Origin: CAVVSD01 sp963757125
Lineage (GTDB): Bacteria > Actinomycetota > Thermoleophilia > Solirubrobacterales > Solirubrobacteraceae
DNA length: 64,000 bases
Assembly: GCA_963757125.1 (NCBI GenBank)
Contig: CAVWQP010000009.1
Coordinates: 62,001 to 126,000, forward strand
Reading direction: 5' to 3'
The notes under the pieces are model-generated. The model saw only the letters and a program-made list of their open reading frames with translations, did not search any database and had not been told where the DNA came from. Positions 31,098 to 38,982 of the stretch are shown here, one piece after another. Both the position numbers and the translations under genes were made by a program. Position 1 is the first letter of the stretch; every line of letters begins with the position of its first letter.

Positions 31098-33929
31098 TCA
31101 GGCCAGCCTACGAGCTAGCCACTGGGCAGGATGGAGCGCCTCGCGGCCCGTCCCGTCGTGGATCTGCTCGCGGCAGGAGGTGCCGGGCGCGACGACGTCG
31201 CCCTCCGCGGCGCGGACCGCCGGGAACAGGACGCGCTCGCCCATGCGCATGGAGACGTCGTAGTGCTCGCGCTCGTAGCCGAACAGGCCGGCCATGCCGC
31301 AGCAGCCGCTGTCGAGCGTCTGCACGGTCGTCCCCGGCGCGAGCTCGAGCGCGCGGACCGTCGGCCCCGCGCCGACGAGCGCCTTCTGGTGGCAGTGGGC
31401 GTGCAGGACGACCGGGCCGCCGGGCGTCAGCTCCGGCGGGTCGAGCTCGAGCAGCGCCTCCTCGAACAGGCGCGTCGCGGCGGCGACGCGCTCGACGCGC
31501 GGGTCATCGGGCAGCAGCCGCGCGTAGTCGTCGCGGATCGTGAGGATGCAGCTCGGCTCCAGCCCGGCCAGCGGGATGCCTCGCTGTGCGAGCGGGTCGA
31601 GGAGCTCCAGGTTGCGGGCGGCGTTGCGGCGGGCGTCGTCGACGAGGCCCTCGCTGAGCATCGTGCGCCCGCAGCAGACGACCTGGGGGAGCAGCACGCG
31701 TGCGCCGGCGGCGGCGAGCACGCGGACGGCGGCCTCGCCGATGTCGGGGCGCTGGTGGTTCGTCCACGTGTCGTTGAAGAGCGCGACCTCGCGGCCGTCG
31801 CCTTGGGGCAGCGCGCCGAAGCGCTCCGCGAACGTGCTCTGTGCCACCCGCGGCAGCCGCCGACGCCGGTCGATGCCGCCGAACGTCTCTGCCGCGCGGC
31901 GGGCGAGCCGGGTCGCGCCGACGGCGTTCACCAGGCCCGGCGCGCGGCCGGCGAGCGCGAGGCTGCGCCGCATCGATCCCGCCGCCCGCTGGCGCAGGGA
32001 GAAACCGTGCTCCGCGCCGCTCTGGGCGAGCACCTCGATCTTCATGGAGGCGACGTCGACGCCGGACGGGCACTCGCTCACGCACGCCTTGCAGCCGACG
32101 CAGAGGTCCATGACCTCGTGCATCGCCTCGCCGGTGAGCTCGGACGCCGGCAGCGAGCCGTCGAGGACGGAGCGCAGGGCGTTGGCGCGGGCGCGCGTCG
32201 TGTCGCGCTCGTCGCGCGTGACCATGTACGAGGGGCACATCGAGCCCGTGCCGATCTTGCGGCACTGCGCCGTGCCGTTGCACAGCTCGATCGCGCTGAT
32301 GAACGACCCCTGGCGGCCGAAGTCGAGCTTCGTCGGCACCGCGCCGCCGTGGCGCTCGGGGCTGACCCGCAGGTCGGTGTCCATGCGCGCGGGACGGACG
32401 ATGACGCCCGGGTTCAGCAGGCCGTCCGGGTCCCAGGCCGCCTTGAGCTCGACGAAGGCGCGGATGAGCTCCGGCCCGTACATCCGCTCGAGGAACTCCG
32501 AGCGCGACAGGCCGTCGCCGTGCTCGCCCGACAGCGACCCGCCGAGCTCGATGACGAGGTCGGCGACGCGCTCGGCGATGCGGCGCATCCGGGCGACGTC
32601 GCCCGGCTCGCGCGTGTCCAGCGCCGGGCGGATGTGGAGGCAGCCGACCGACGCGTGCCCGTAGAAGCAGGCCCACGTCCGCTCGCCCTCCAGCAGCTCC
32701 TCGAAGCGCACGACGAACTCCTCGAGCCGGTCCGGTCCCACGGCGGCGTCCTCGACGAACGCGACGGGCTTCGTCGTGTCCGAGCGGCCGAGCAGCAGCG
32801 GGAGGATCGACGCGCGCAGGCGCACGGTCTGCGCCTGGTCGGCGGCGTCCGGCAGCAGCGTGACGTGGTCGGCACCGACGTCGCGGCCGATCGCGTCCGC
32901 CGCCGCGAGCCGCTCGGCGACCTCCTCCGCCGTCCCGCTCCACTCGACGAGCAGCAGGGCGGCGGGATCGCCGTGCACGAACGCGGTGCTGTCACGCCAG
33001 AAGCGGTTCGCGCGGGCGTGGTCGATCGCGACGTGGTCGAGCAGCTCGACGGCGCTCGGGCCCTCGCGCAGGACGAGCGGCGTCGCGCGCGCCGCCGCGG
33101 CGAGGGTCGGGAACTGCAGCGACGCCATCCCGCGGACGGGCGGCAGCGGGTGCAGGCGGACGTCGGCGCGGGTCGTGACGGCGAGCGTGCCCTCGCTGCC
33201 GCAGACCAGGCGCGCGAGGTCCAGCGTGTCGGGGTCCAGCAGCGCGTCGAGGCCGTAGCCGGAGACGCGGCGCAGGATGTCCGGGTAGCGGCGGCGGACC
33301 TCGTCGCCGTAGCGGTCGGCGAGCTCCAGGCCCGTCCGCAGGAGCCCGGCGAGGCGGTCGCCGCCCTGCGCCCTGCGGATCGCCTCCGCGCGCGGCATCG
33401 GCGCGAGGTCGACCGTCGCGCCGTCGCTGAGGACGCAGCGCAGGCCGAGCACCTGGTCGCGGGTGCGCCCATAGACGATCGAGCGCATCCCGGCGGAGTC
33501 GTTGCCGATCATCCCGCCGAGCGTCGCGATGGCCGACGTGGACGTGTCGGCGCCGAAGATCAGCCCGTGCGGGGCGGCGTGGGCGTTGAGGTGGGCCTGG
33601 ATGAGCCCCGGCTCGACGCGGGCGCGGGCGGCGCCGGCGTCGAGGTCGAGCAGCCGGTCCATCGCGCTCGTGTCGAGCACGAGGCCCGGCGACGTCGCCT
33701 CGCCCGCGAGGCTCGTACCGGTGCCGCGGGCGGTGACGGGCACGCCGGTCGCCCGGGCGGCGCCGATCGCGCGCCGCACGTCGGCCTCCGATCGCGCGAG
33801 CACGACGCCGACCGGGTCGCGGCGGTAGATCGACGCGTCCGTCGCCCAGAGTGAGCGCGACATCGCGTCGGTGCGCAGCTCGCCGTCCAGCCTCCCGTCG
33901 AGCGCCGCGTGCAGCCGCGGCCCGATCAC
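31098..33929 (-). CDS. FAD-linked and Fe-S dehydrogenase, YdiJ-like (candidate D-2-hydroxyglutarate dehydrogenase)
   Basis: 943 aa with three parts: a FAD-binding GlcD/VAO-type domain (RGTGTSLAGEA near 66, TLGGMIGNDSAGMRSIVYGR near 133), a FAD-oxidase C-terminal cap, and an iron-sulfur half with CNGTAQCRKIGTGSMCPSY (about 545), CVGCKACVSECPSGVD (about 610) and CCG domains (CCGRTML, CCGMAGLFG). The CNG..C..MCPS motif followed by TR..RD is characteristic of YdiJ, reported as a D-2-hydroxyglutarate dehydrogenase; D-lactate dehydrogenase (Dld-type) is the alternative. The start GTG 33929 overlaps the methyltransferase stop (GTGA). It sits in one operon with hydroxyacid-oxoacid transhydrogenase, which favours D-2-hydroxyglutarate as substrate. 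Confidence 0.88.
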   Translation of the reverse strand: MIGPRLHAALDGRLDGELRTDAMSRSLWATDASIYRRDPVGVVLARSEADVRRAIGAARATGVPVTARGTGTSLAGEATSPGLVLDTSAMDRLLDLDAGAARARVEPGLIQAHLNAHAAPHGLIFGADTSTSAIATLGGMIGNDSAGMRSIVYGRTRDQVLGLRCVLSDGATVDLAPMPRAEAIRRAQGGDRLAGLLRTGLELADRYGDEVRRRYPDILRRVSGYGLDALLDPDTLDLARLVCGSEGTLAVTTRADVRLHPLPPVRGMASLQFPTLAAAARATPLVLREGPSAVELLDHVAIDHARANRFWRDSTAFVHGDPAALLLVEWSGTAEEVAERLAAADAIGRDVGADHVTLLPDAADQAQTVRLRASILPLLLGRSDTTKPVAFVEDAAVGPDRLEEFVVRFEELLEGERTWACFYGHASVGCLHIRPALDTREPGDVARMRRIAERVADLVIELGGSLSGEHGDGLSRSEFLERMYGPELIRAFVELKAAWDPDGLLNPGVIVRPARMDTDLRVSPERHGGAVPTKLDFGRQGSFISAIELCNGTAQCRKIGTGSMCPSYMVTRDERDTTRARANALRSVLDGSLPASELTGEAMHEVMDLCVGCKACVSECPSGVDVASMKIEVLAQSGAEHGFSLRQRAAGSMRRSLALAGRAPGLVNAVGATRLARRAAETFGGIDRRRRLPRVAQSTFAERFGALPQGDGREVALFNDTWTNHQRPDIGEAAVRVLAAAGARVLLPQVVCCGRTMLSEGLVDDARRNAARNLELLDPLAQRGIPLAGLEPSCILTIRDDYARLLPDDPRVERVAAATRLFEEALLELDPPELTPGGPVVLHAHCHQKALVGAGPTVRALELAPGTTVQTLDSGCCGMAGLFGYEREHYDVSMRMGERVLFPAVRAAEGDVVAPGTSCREQIHDGTGREALHPAQWLARRLA

Positions 33930-34597
33930 GACCTGCGGAGCACGTCGATCTTCGTCGGCTGGCGCAGGATGAACGCACCGTCCGCGGGCGTCGCCAGCCG
34001 TCCGAACCGCGCGCGCAGCTCCTCCTCCACCTCGGGGTAGCGCGCGGTGCGCTCCGCGTCGTTCATGAGGACGCGGTCGCGCAGCGCCTCGAAGCTGTCG
34101 TGGCGGACCCGCAGGCCGAGCGTGATCGACTGCTCGGAGCGCAGCGTCGACGGGAGGCGCCCGAGCGCGAGCTGCGCCTGCGTACGGACGTGCGTCTCGT
34201 CGTCGAGCGGCTGCAGGACCTCGAACTGCTCGCCCTCCGCCAGCGGCTCCTGCACGAACACGAAGCCGCCGGGTCGCAGGACCCGTGCCGCCTCGGCCAG
34301 CGCCTGATCCATGAGCTCGACGGGGACGTGGTGCAGGCTCTGGATGAACGTCACGACGTCCGCGCTCGCATCGGGGACCGGGAGCTCCTCGCCACCGCCC
34401 TGCTCGTAGCGCTCGTCGGCCACGGGGACCGCGGCGCGCGCCGCGGCGAGCGGCTCCTCGCCCACCTCGACGCCGATCACGTGGGCGCCCTTCCCGGCGA
34501 GCCAGCGCACGAGGTCGCCGTCGCCGCAGCCGACGTCGACGACCGTGCTGCCCTCGAGGGGCGTGAGCTCGGCGAGGATCGCGCGCGGCTCGGGCAC
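33926..34597 (-). CDS. Class I SAM-dependent methyltransferase
   Basis: 223 aa from GTG 34597, which overlaps the upstream transhydrogenase stop (TAGTG). SAM-binding motif I is VVDVGCGDGDLVRWL (about 22-36), motif II VIGVEVGEEPL, and the motif III-like RVLRPGGFVFVQEPL (about 112-126). The substrate is unknown; the C-terminal ERTARYPEVEEELRARFG is not diagnostic. Tight coupling on both sides (1-nt and 4-nt overlaps) suggests it works with the transhydrogenase and the YdiJ-like dehydrogenase, but no known pathway step requires it. Confidence 0.87.
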   Translation of the reverse strand: MPEPRAILAELTPLEGSTVVDVGCGDGDLVRWLAGKGAHVIGVEVGEEPLAAARAAVPVADERYEQGGGEELPVPDASADVVTFIQSLHHVPVELMDQALAEAARVLRPGGFVFVQEPLAEGEQFEVLQPLDDETHVRTQAQLALGRLPSTLRSEQSITLGLRVRHDSFEALRDRVLMNDAERTARYPEVEEELRARFGRLATPADGAFILRQPTKIDVLRRS

Positions 34598-35868
34598 TAC
34601 CAGTTCGCCATCGACTCGCGGAGGATCGCGGCCAGGTCGTTGGGACCCACCTCGACGGGCGACAGGACGAGCAGGCGCTGCTGCTTCATCGCGCTGGAGA
34701 CGAGGTCGTCGATGTCGTCCTCGCCGTAGCCGAACGCCGCGACGCCGTTCGGGACGTCGATGTCCTGCATGAGGCTGATGAGTGCGGCGGGCAGCGTCTC
34801 CGCGTCGCCGTCGGACGCGTCCTCGCCCAGCAGCAGCGACGCGACCTCGAGGTGGCGCTCCGGCGCGGCGTCGAACGTGCGGCGGAACACGGCCGGGGCC
34901 GTGACGATGACCGAGAAGCCGTGCGGGACGAACGGATGGTCGTCCGGGTAGCCGGGCGGCATCCACTCGTGCTTGACGGACGCGATCCCGTAGGAGCACG
35001 CGTGCGGGACGTGGCAGCCGGCGGCGCCGAAGCCGATCCCGGCGAGCGTCGCGCCGAGCATCATCTGGCCGCGCGCCTCGACGTCGTCGTTGTCGGCGAC
35101 GGCGCGGCGCAGGTACGCGCCGCCGAACTCGAGCGCCTTGCCCGACCAGATGTCGGTGATCGGGTTGGAGCCCTGGTAGGGCGGGCGGTCGTCCGGGGTC
35201 GCCGGCGCGTCGCGCTGGTCGAACGGGCGCGCGAGGTAGGACTCGGCGGCGTGGCAGACGACGTCCAGGCCCGCGGAGGCGATGACGCGCGGGTCGCAGG
35301 AGCGGGTCAGCTCGGGGTCGACGATGCCCTGGGCGGGGCGCAGGTAGCGGTGCGAGATGCCGCTCTTGGCGCGCTGGCTCGGGATGTCGAGGATCGCGAC
35401 CGTCGTCGCCTCCGACCCCGTGCCGGCGGTCGTCGGGATGGCGAGCAGCGGCATGAGCGGGCTCGGCGGCTTGCGCCCGCCGCCGACGGGCGCGTTGACG
35501 TAGTCGATGATCTCGCCGCCGTGCGTGGCGATGAGGTCGGCGACCTTCGCGGTGTCGAGGCTCGAGCCGCCGCCGACGCCCACGAAGCCGTCGTAGCCGC
35601 CCGCGACCGCGGCGTCGGCCGCGACCTGGAAGGACTCGTCGGACGGCTCGACCCGGATGTCCGTGAAGACGTCGACCTCGATGCCCTCGGCCCGGATGCT
35701 CTCGACGACGCCGTCGGTGATCCCGGTCGCGACGACCCCGGGATCGCTGCAGAGCATCGCGCGCGTGACCCCGAGCCGCTTGAGCTCCCAGCCGGCGTCG
35801 GCGACGGAGCCGGGGCCGAACTTGATCGGCGTCGCCTCCATGGTGAAGACCGTCTCGTGCTGACCCAT
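34597..35868 (-). CDS. Hydroxyacid-oxoacid transhydrogenase (ADHFE1 family)
   Basis: 423 aa iron-containing (group III) alcohol dehydrogenase fold. NAD motif GGGSSLDTAKVADL and PTTAGTGSEATTVAI are clear; metal ligands lie in SAGLDVVCHAAESY (Asp, His) and downstream histidines. The segment GFGAAGCHVPHACSYGI and DHPFVPHGFSVIVTAPAVF are specific for the HOT/ADHFE1 branch, which couples oxidation of 4-hydroxybutyrate to reduction of 2-oxoglutarate, giving succinate semialdehyde and D-2-hydroxyglutarate with tightly bound NAD. It heads an operon with a methyltransferase, a YdiJ-like dehydrogenase and SIP. TAGCGT lies 8 nt upstream of the ATG inside a palindrome. Confidence 0.9.
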   Translation of the reverse strand: MGQHETVFTMEATPIKFGPGSVADAGWELKRLGVTRAMLCSDPGVVATGITDGVVESIRAEGIEVDVFTDIRVEPSDESFQVAADAAVAGGYDGFVGVGGGSSLDTAKVADLIATHGGEIIDYVNAPVGGGRKPPSPLMPLLAIPTTAGTGSEATTVAILDIPSQRAKSGISHRYLRPAQGIVDPELTRSCDPRVIASAGLDVVCHAAESYLARPFDQRDAPATPDDRPPYQGSNPITDIWSGKALEFGGAYLRRAVADNDDVEARGQMMLGATLAGIGFGAAGCHVPHACSYGIASVKHEWMPPGYPDDHPFVPHGFSVIVTAPAVFRRTFDAAPERHLEVASLLLGEDASDGDAETLPAALISLMQDIDVPNGVAAFGYGEDDIDDLVSSAMKQQRLLVLSPVEVGPNDLAAILRESMANW

Positions 35869-35872
35869 TCGG

Positions 35873-35892
35873 CGGGACGCTACCGTCCCGCG
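35873..35892. promoter_or_regulatory. Palindrome with overlapping divergent -10 motifs
   Basis: Arms GCGGGACG (35873-35880) and CGTCCCGC (35885-35892) are perfect reverse complements around CTAC. The centre contains TAGCGT on the minus strand (35877-35882, 8 nt before the HOT ATG) and TACCGT on the plus strand (35881-35886, 9 nt before the methyltransferase GTG). A bound regulator would block both promoters. Confidence 0.55.
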
Positions 35893-35895
35893 GCC

Positions 35896-36643
35896 GTGGC
35901 CTTCGTCCAGCGCGATCAGCCGCCCGGGGTCCCGCCGCTGACGCTGGACGGCGAGCGCACGCTGCCGGACGTCCCGGAGGAGAACTACTGGTACCGGCGC
36001 CACCTCGTCGTCTACGAGTGGATCGCCGCGCGCGTGGGCGGGATGCACGTCGTCGATCTCGCCAGCGGCGAGGGCTACGGGGCCGACGTGCTGGCCGGTG
36101 CCGCCAGGTCCGTCGTCGGGATCGAGCCGAACCCGGAGGCGTACGAGCACGCGCGGCTGCGCTATCCGCGGGTCGCGTTCCGGCGCGACATCGCGGAGAC
36201 GTTCATCGAGCCGTGCGACGCCGTGGTCTTCCTGCAGACGATCGAGCACGTCGCCGACCCCGGCGCCGTGCTCGACCACATCCGCTCGCAGCTGCGGCCG
36301 GGCGGCGTGGCGTACGTGTCCACGCCCGAACGTGCTGACGCTCGCGCCGGAGGGCGCGGAGCGGTCCGACAACCCGTGGCACGTCCGCGAGTATCGCCCG
36401 GAGGAGTTCCGGGCGCTGTGCGCGGCGCACTTCGGGAGCGTCGAGATCCTGGGCGTCTTCCACGCGCGGATGCTGCGGGTGCACGAGCTGGCGCTGCGGG
36501 TGGGGTGGGACCGGGTCCACAAGGCGCTGCGCGTCACGAAGCCGTTCTACGACCGGTTCGTGCCGGCGATCGGGGCGCGGGACTTCGCGCTGCGGGGCGG
36601 GGAGCTGGAGCGGTCGCTGGATCTGGTGGCCGTGTTGCGCTGA
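35896..36643 (+). pseudogene. Class I SAM-dependent methyltransferase, disrupted by a +1 frameshift
   Basis: Starting at GTG 35896, a methyltransferase reads normally to about residue 144: HVVDLASGEGYGADVLAG (motif I), FLQTIEHVADPGAVLDHI and GGVAYVSTP. The next expected residues (NVLTLAPEGAERSDNPWHVR and EYRPEEFRAL, up to the stop at 36643) are in the frame one base later. Removing the single G at 36328 (ACGCCC-G-AACGTG) restores one continuous 248-aa protein. The total span of 748 nt is 3n+1, as expected for one inserted base. This is either a recent inactivation or a sequence error; both halves keep normal codon use, so decay, if real, is recent. Confidence 0.85.
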
Positions 36644-36689
36644 CGCATTCAGGTGCTCGTCATGCCGCGCGGAGGACCATGGGCTCACG

Positions 36690-37154
36690 TTGACCGTCAC
36701 CGATTCGCCCGACGCCGCACGCATCCTCGTCGTGACCGAGCAGGTCGACGCGACGCCTGCGCTGCTGGACGGGATCCGGGGCCGCGCCGCGCGCGGGCCG
36801 TGCGAGTTCCACGTCCTCGTGCCGAATCCCGCTCCGGCCGAGTGGCACCCGCTGCACCCGGAGCGCCACGAGAAGGTCGCCGAGGCCGCCAAGGTCCTCT
36901 CGGAGAACCTCCCGCTCATCGAGGAGGCGGCCGGCTGCCCGGTCGACGGGGCGGTCTCGATCCGCCACGACCCCATGGACGCCGTCGAGGAGACGCTCAT
37001 CGCCGGCGGCGCGTACGACGAGATCATCCTGCTGACGACCCCGCACCGCATCCAGAGCTGGCTGCACGTGGACCTCGCCCACCGGCTCACGCACCTGGGT
37101 CTTCCCGTCACAACCGTCAGCAGCGAGCACCGCCCCGTCGAGCCGGCGTCGTAG
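36690..37154 (+). CDS. Universal-stress-like / conserved hypothetical protein
   Basis: 154 aa from TTG 36690, the only in-frame start near the conserved beginning. The order of secondary structure (ARILVVTEQVDATPALLDGI, PCEFHVLVPNPAP, a helical middle, YDEIILLTTPHRIQSWLHVD, LGLPVTTVSS) fits the USP/adenine-nucleotide alpha-hydrolase fold, but the ATP-binding GxxGxxG(S/T) of ATP-binding USPs is absent. Small proteins like this are common in actinobacteria and their role is unknown. A GGAGG at 36671-36675 is too far for a standard start. Confidence 0.7.
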   Translation: MTVTDSPDAARILVVTEQVDATPALLDGIRGRAARGPCEFHVLVPNPAPAEWHPLHPERHEKVAEAAKVLSENLPLIEEAAGCPVDGAVSIRHDPMDAVEETLIAGGAYDEIILLTTPHRIQSWLHVDLAHRLTHLGLPVTTVSSEHRPVEPAS

Positions 37155-37281
37155 ATCGACCGTTCGTCGAGGAATAACGCCCACTGCTGCACCCCCGCAG
37201 ACCCCCCTCCGACAACCCACCTGGGCCCCCTGCGCGGCCCGCGCCCCCACCGTCTTGCCCGGCCGGTGGGATCGGAAAGCT

Positions 37282-37310
37282 GGGCGCCGCTCCCCACCGG
37301 AGCGGCGCCC
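37282..37310. terminator. 12-bp GC hairpin terminator
   Basis: Arms GGGCGCCGCTCC (37282-37293) and GGAGCGGCGCCC (37299-37310), loop CCACC, 128 nt after the USP-like gene and 50 nt before the riboswitch promoter region. Confidence 0.65.
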
Positions 37311-37362
37311 GCCTTCCCCGTCCGCCAGCGGACACCGAACCGGATTCCGTCCGGAGACCGTC

Positions 37363-37368
37363 TAGTCT
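37363..37368 (+). promoter_or_regulatory. -10-like hexamer TAGTCT for the riboswitch transcript
   Basis: TAGTCT lies just before the predicted 5' end of the c-di-AMP riboswitch (about 37375). No clear -35 is visible. Confidence 0.4.
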
Positions 37369-37375
37369 CCCGGGC

Positions 37376-37540
37376 TGACATCGAGAAGCCGAGTCCCCGT
37401 CGCCGCGTGCGGCCGGGGAGCGGGGGACCCAGCGGAACCGACGTGGTTCCAGGGGCGAATCGCCGGCATGTGCCCGGCGTAGCGCAGTCTCAGCGCGAGC
37501 CCGACAGCTAACCCCGTAGGCCTTCAGAGACCGAAGGGGT
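37376..37540 (+). ncRNA. c-di-AMP riboswitch (ydaO/yuaA type) controlling the Rpf-like gene
   Basis: Conserved ydaO pieces occur in order: GCGGGGGACCC (37420s), GGAACC-GACGT-GGTTCC hairpin, AGGGGCGAATC (about 37450-37460), and GAGCCCGACAGCTAACCCCG followed by TAGGC (37497-37520). The expression platform seems readable: CCTTC (37521-37525), directly after the core, can pair with GAAGG (37533-37537), part of the Shine-Dalgarno GAAGGGG 5 nt before TTG 37545. Ligand-driven hiding of the ribosome site is therefore a plausible off-mechanism. The 5' boundary is approximate. Confidence 0.92.
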
Positions 37541-37544
37541 TCCG

Positions 37545-38258
37545 TTGCAGTCCGAAGCAGATCAGCTGACCATCGACGCGCGGCGTTCGCTGCGCGCCTC
37601 ACGAGAGCGCCGCGGCGCCGCCCTGCGGCGCCGCCGACTGCTCCGGGGACGGCGCGCGGCACTCGCGGTCGCCGGGGTCTTCGCACTCACCGCCGGCGGC
37701 GCGCTCGCCGCGCCCGGCGACACCGACAAGCTCCCGCCCACCACCGTCAAGCAGGCACAGCGCGCGCTCGCCGTGAAGGCCGACGGCGTCGTCGGCCCGA
37801 AGACGAAGCGCGCCATCCGCCGCTACCAGCGCTCGAAGGGCCTGGCGGTCGACGGCCAGCTGGGCCAGTCGACGCTCCAGTCGCTCGGCGTCTCGTACGA
37901 CGACCAGGACGGCCCACCCGCGCAGGCGAACGCGGACTCCAACGGCGGTGAGGAGGCGTCCGACACGGCCGAGACGACAACGGACGCGGAGGACGTGCCG
38001 GCCACGGACACGCCTGCGGCGCCGACGCCGTCGCAGGCCGCGACGCTCGAGAAGATCGCCGACTGCGAGTCCGGCGGCGACCCGACGGCAATCTCGCCCA
38101 CGGGCCAGTACCGCGGCAAGTACCAGTTCGACCGCCAGACCTGGCAGCACATCGGCGGCAGCGGCGATCCCGCGGCGGCACCCGAGGCCGAGCAGGACGC
38201 CCGCGCGGCGCAGCTGCTCGCGCAGCGCGGCACCGCGCCCTGGCCGGTCTGCGGCTGA
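37545..38258 (+). CDS. Secreted peptidoglycan-binding protein with Rpf-like transglycosylase domain
   Basis: 237 aa from TTG 37545 (Shine-Dalgarno GAAGGGG 5 nt upstream). A long basic N-terminal stretch precedes a hydrophobic segment (ALAVAGVFALTAGGALAAPG, about 38-58), so it is exported or membrane anchored. A PG_binding_1 domain follows (VKQAQRALAVKADGVVGPKT and RAIRRYQRSKGLAVDGQLG, about 67-115), then an acidic linker and a C-terminal resuscitation-promoting-factor fold: LEKIADCESGGDPTAIS with catalytic Glu, YRGKYQFDRQTWQHIGGSGD and AAQLLAQRGTAPWPVCG (about 165-237). It cleaves peptidoglycan. c-di-AMP control links it to wall turnover or resuscitation. Confidence 0.93.
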   Translation: MQSEADQLTIDARRSLRASRERRGAALRRRRLLRGRRAALAVAGVFALTAGGALAAPGDTDKLPPTTVKQAQRALAVKADGVVGPKTKRAIRRYQRSKGLAVDGQLGQSTLQSLGVSYDDQDGPPAQANADSNGGEEASDTAETTTDAEDVPATDTPAAPTPSQAATLEKIADCESGGDPTAISPTGQYRGKYQFDRQTWQHIGGSGDPAAAPEAEQDARAAQLLAQRGTAPWPVCG

Positions 38259-38261
38259 CCG

Positions 38262-38942
38262 TCAGCCCCAGCGCAGGCGCTTCGGCGCGGGTCGCATCCG
38301 CAGCACCCGCGCCGGTACGCCGGCAACCACGGCGTTCGCGGGGACGTCCTTCGTGACGACCGCGTAGGTCCCCACGACGCAGTTGTCGCCCACGGTCACG
38401 CCGCGCAGGAAGCTTGCGCCGTAGCCGACCCAGACGTTGTGCCCGATGCGGACGTCGCGCTTGTAGATGCCCTGCTCGCGGATCGGCCGGTCGGTCTCGA
38501 CCACGCCGTGGTCGAAGTCGATGAGCATCGCGCGGTCGGCGACGATGCACTCGCGGCCGATCGAGACGTGCTGGTAGCAGGAGATGGTGCACTCCTGGCC
38601 GAGCACCGACTTGGCCCCGATGACGACCTCGCCCTCGTGGGCGCGGATCTTCGTCCCGTGGCCGATCCACGACCACCGGCCGAGCACGACCCGCGCATCG
38701 CGGCCGATCTCGAACTGCACGCCAGGGGCGACGAAGCACAGGCCGTCGGTCACGAGCCGCCCGCGCCAGCGCACCTTCAGCCACAGCCAGCGCAGCGCGA
38801 GCCGCGCGTAGCGGTGGTCGAGCATCCCGTGCGTCCGCAGCCAGCGCAGGAGGCCGAGAGGGCCGCCGCGCAACGGTGGCGGCGCCTCCCGCACGATCGG
38901 CGGGAGCGTCCGCGGAGCGGGCGGGGACAGCACTGGCTCCAC
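38262..38942 (-). CDS. Left-handed beta-helix acyltransferase (O-acetyltransferase family)
   Basis: 226 aa from GTG 38942. After an about 60-residue helical lead (GLLRWLRTHGMLDHRYARLA), hexapeptide repeats run from VQFEIGRDARVVLGRWSWIG through VVIGAKSVLGQECTISCYQH to RIGHNVWVGYGASFLRGVTV and VVAGVPARVL. The catalytic-type His lies in LIDFDHGV. This is typical of LbH acetyltransferases that modify surface polysaccharide or sugars. TAGGGT at 38950-38955 is 7 nt before GTG 38942 and supports this start over the upstream open frame. The acceptor is unknown. Confidence 0.88.
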   Translation of the reverse strand: MEPVLSPPAPRTLPPIVREAPPPLRGGPLGLLRWLRTHGMLDHRYARLALRWLWLKVRWRGRLVTDGLCFVAPGVQFEIGRDARVVLGRWSWIGHGTKIRAHEGEVVIGAKSVLGQECTISCYQHVSIGRECIVADRAMLIDFDHGVVETDRPIREQGIYKRDVRIGHNVWVGYGASFLRGVTVGDNCVVGTYAVVTKDVPANAVVAGVPARVLRMRPAPKRLRWG

Positions 38943-38949
38943 GCGGCGA

Positions 38950-38955
38950 ACCCTA
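38950..38955 (-). promoter_or_regulatory. -10-like hexamer TAGGGT of leaderless acyltransferase gene
   Basis: TAGGGT on the minus strand, 7 nt upstream of GTG 38942. On the other strand a weaker CATGAT (38971-38976) sits 6 nt before the meaB ATG. Confidence 0.5.
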
Positions 38956-38982
38956 CTTCGGCGCGCTTGCCATGATGCGGCG

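Noticed and set aside
36300..36360. Programmed +1 frameshift in the methyltransferase
   Set aside because: No slippery sequence, rare codon or stimulatory stem is visible at ACGCCCGAACGTG; a simple inserted base explains it.
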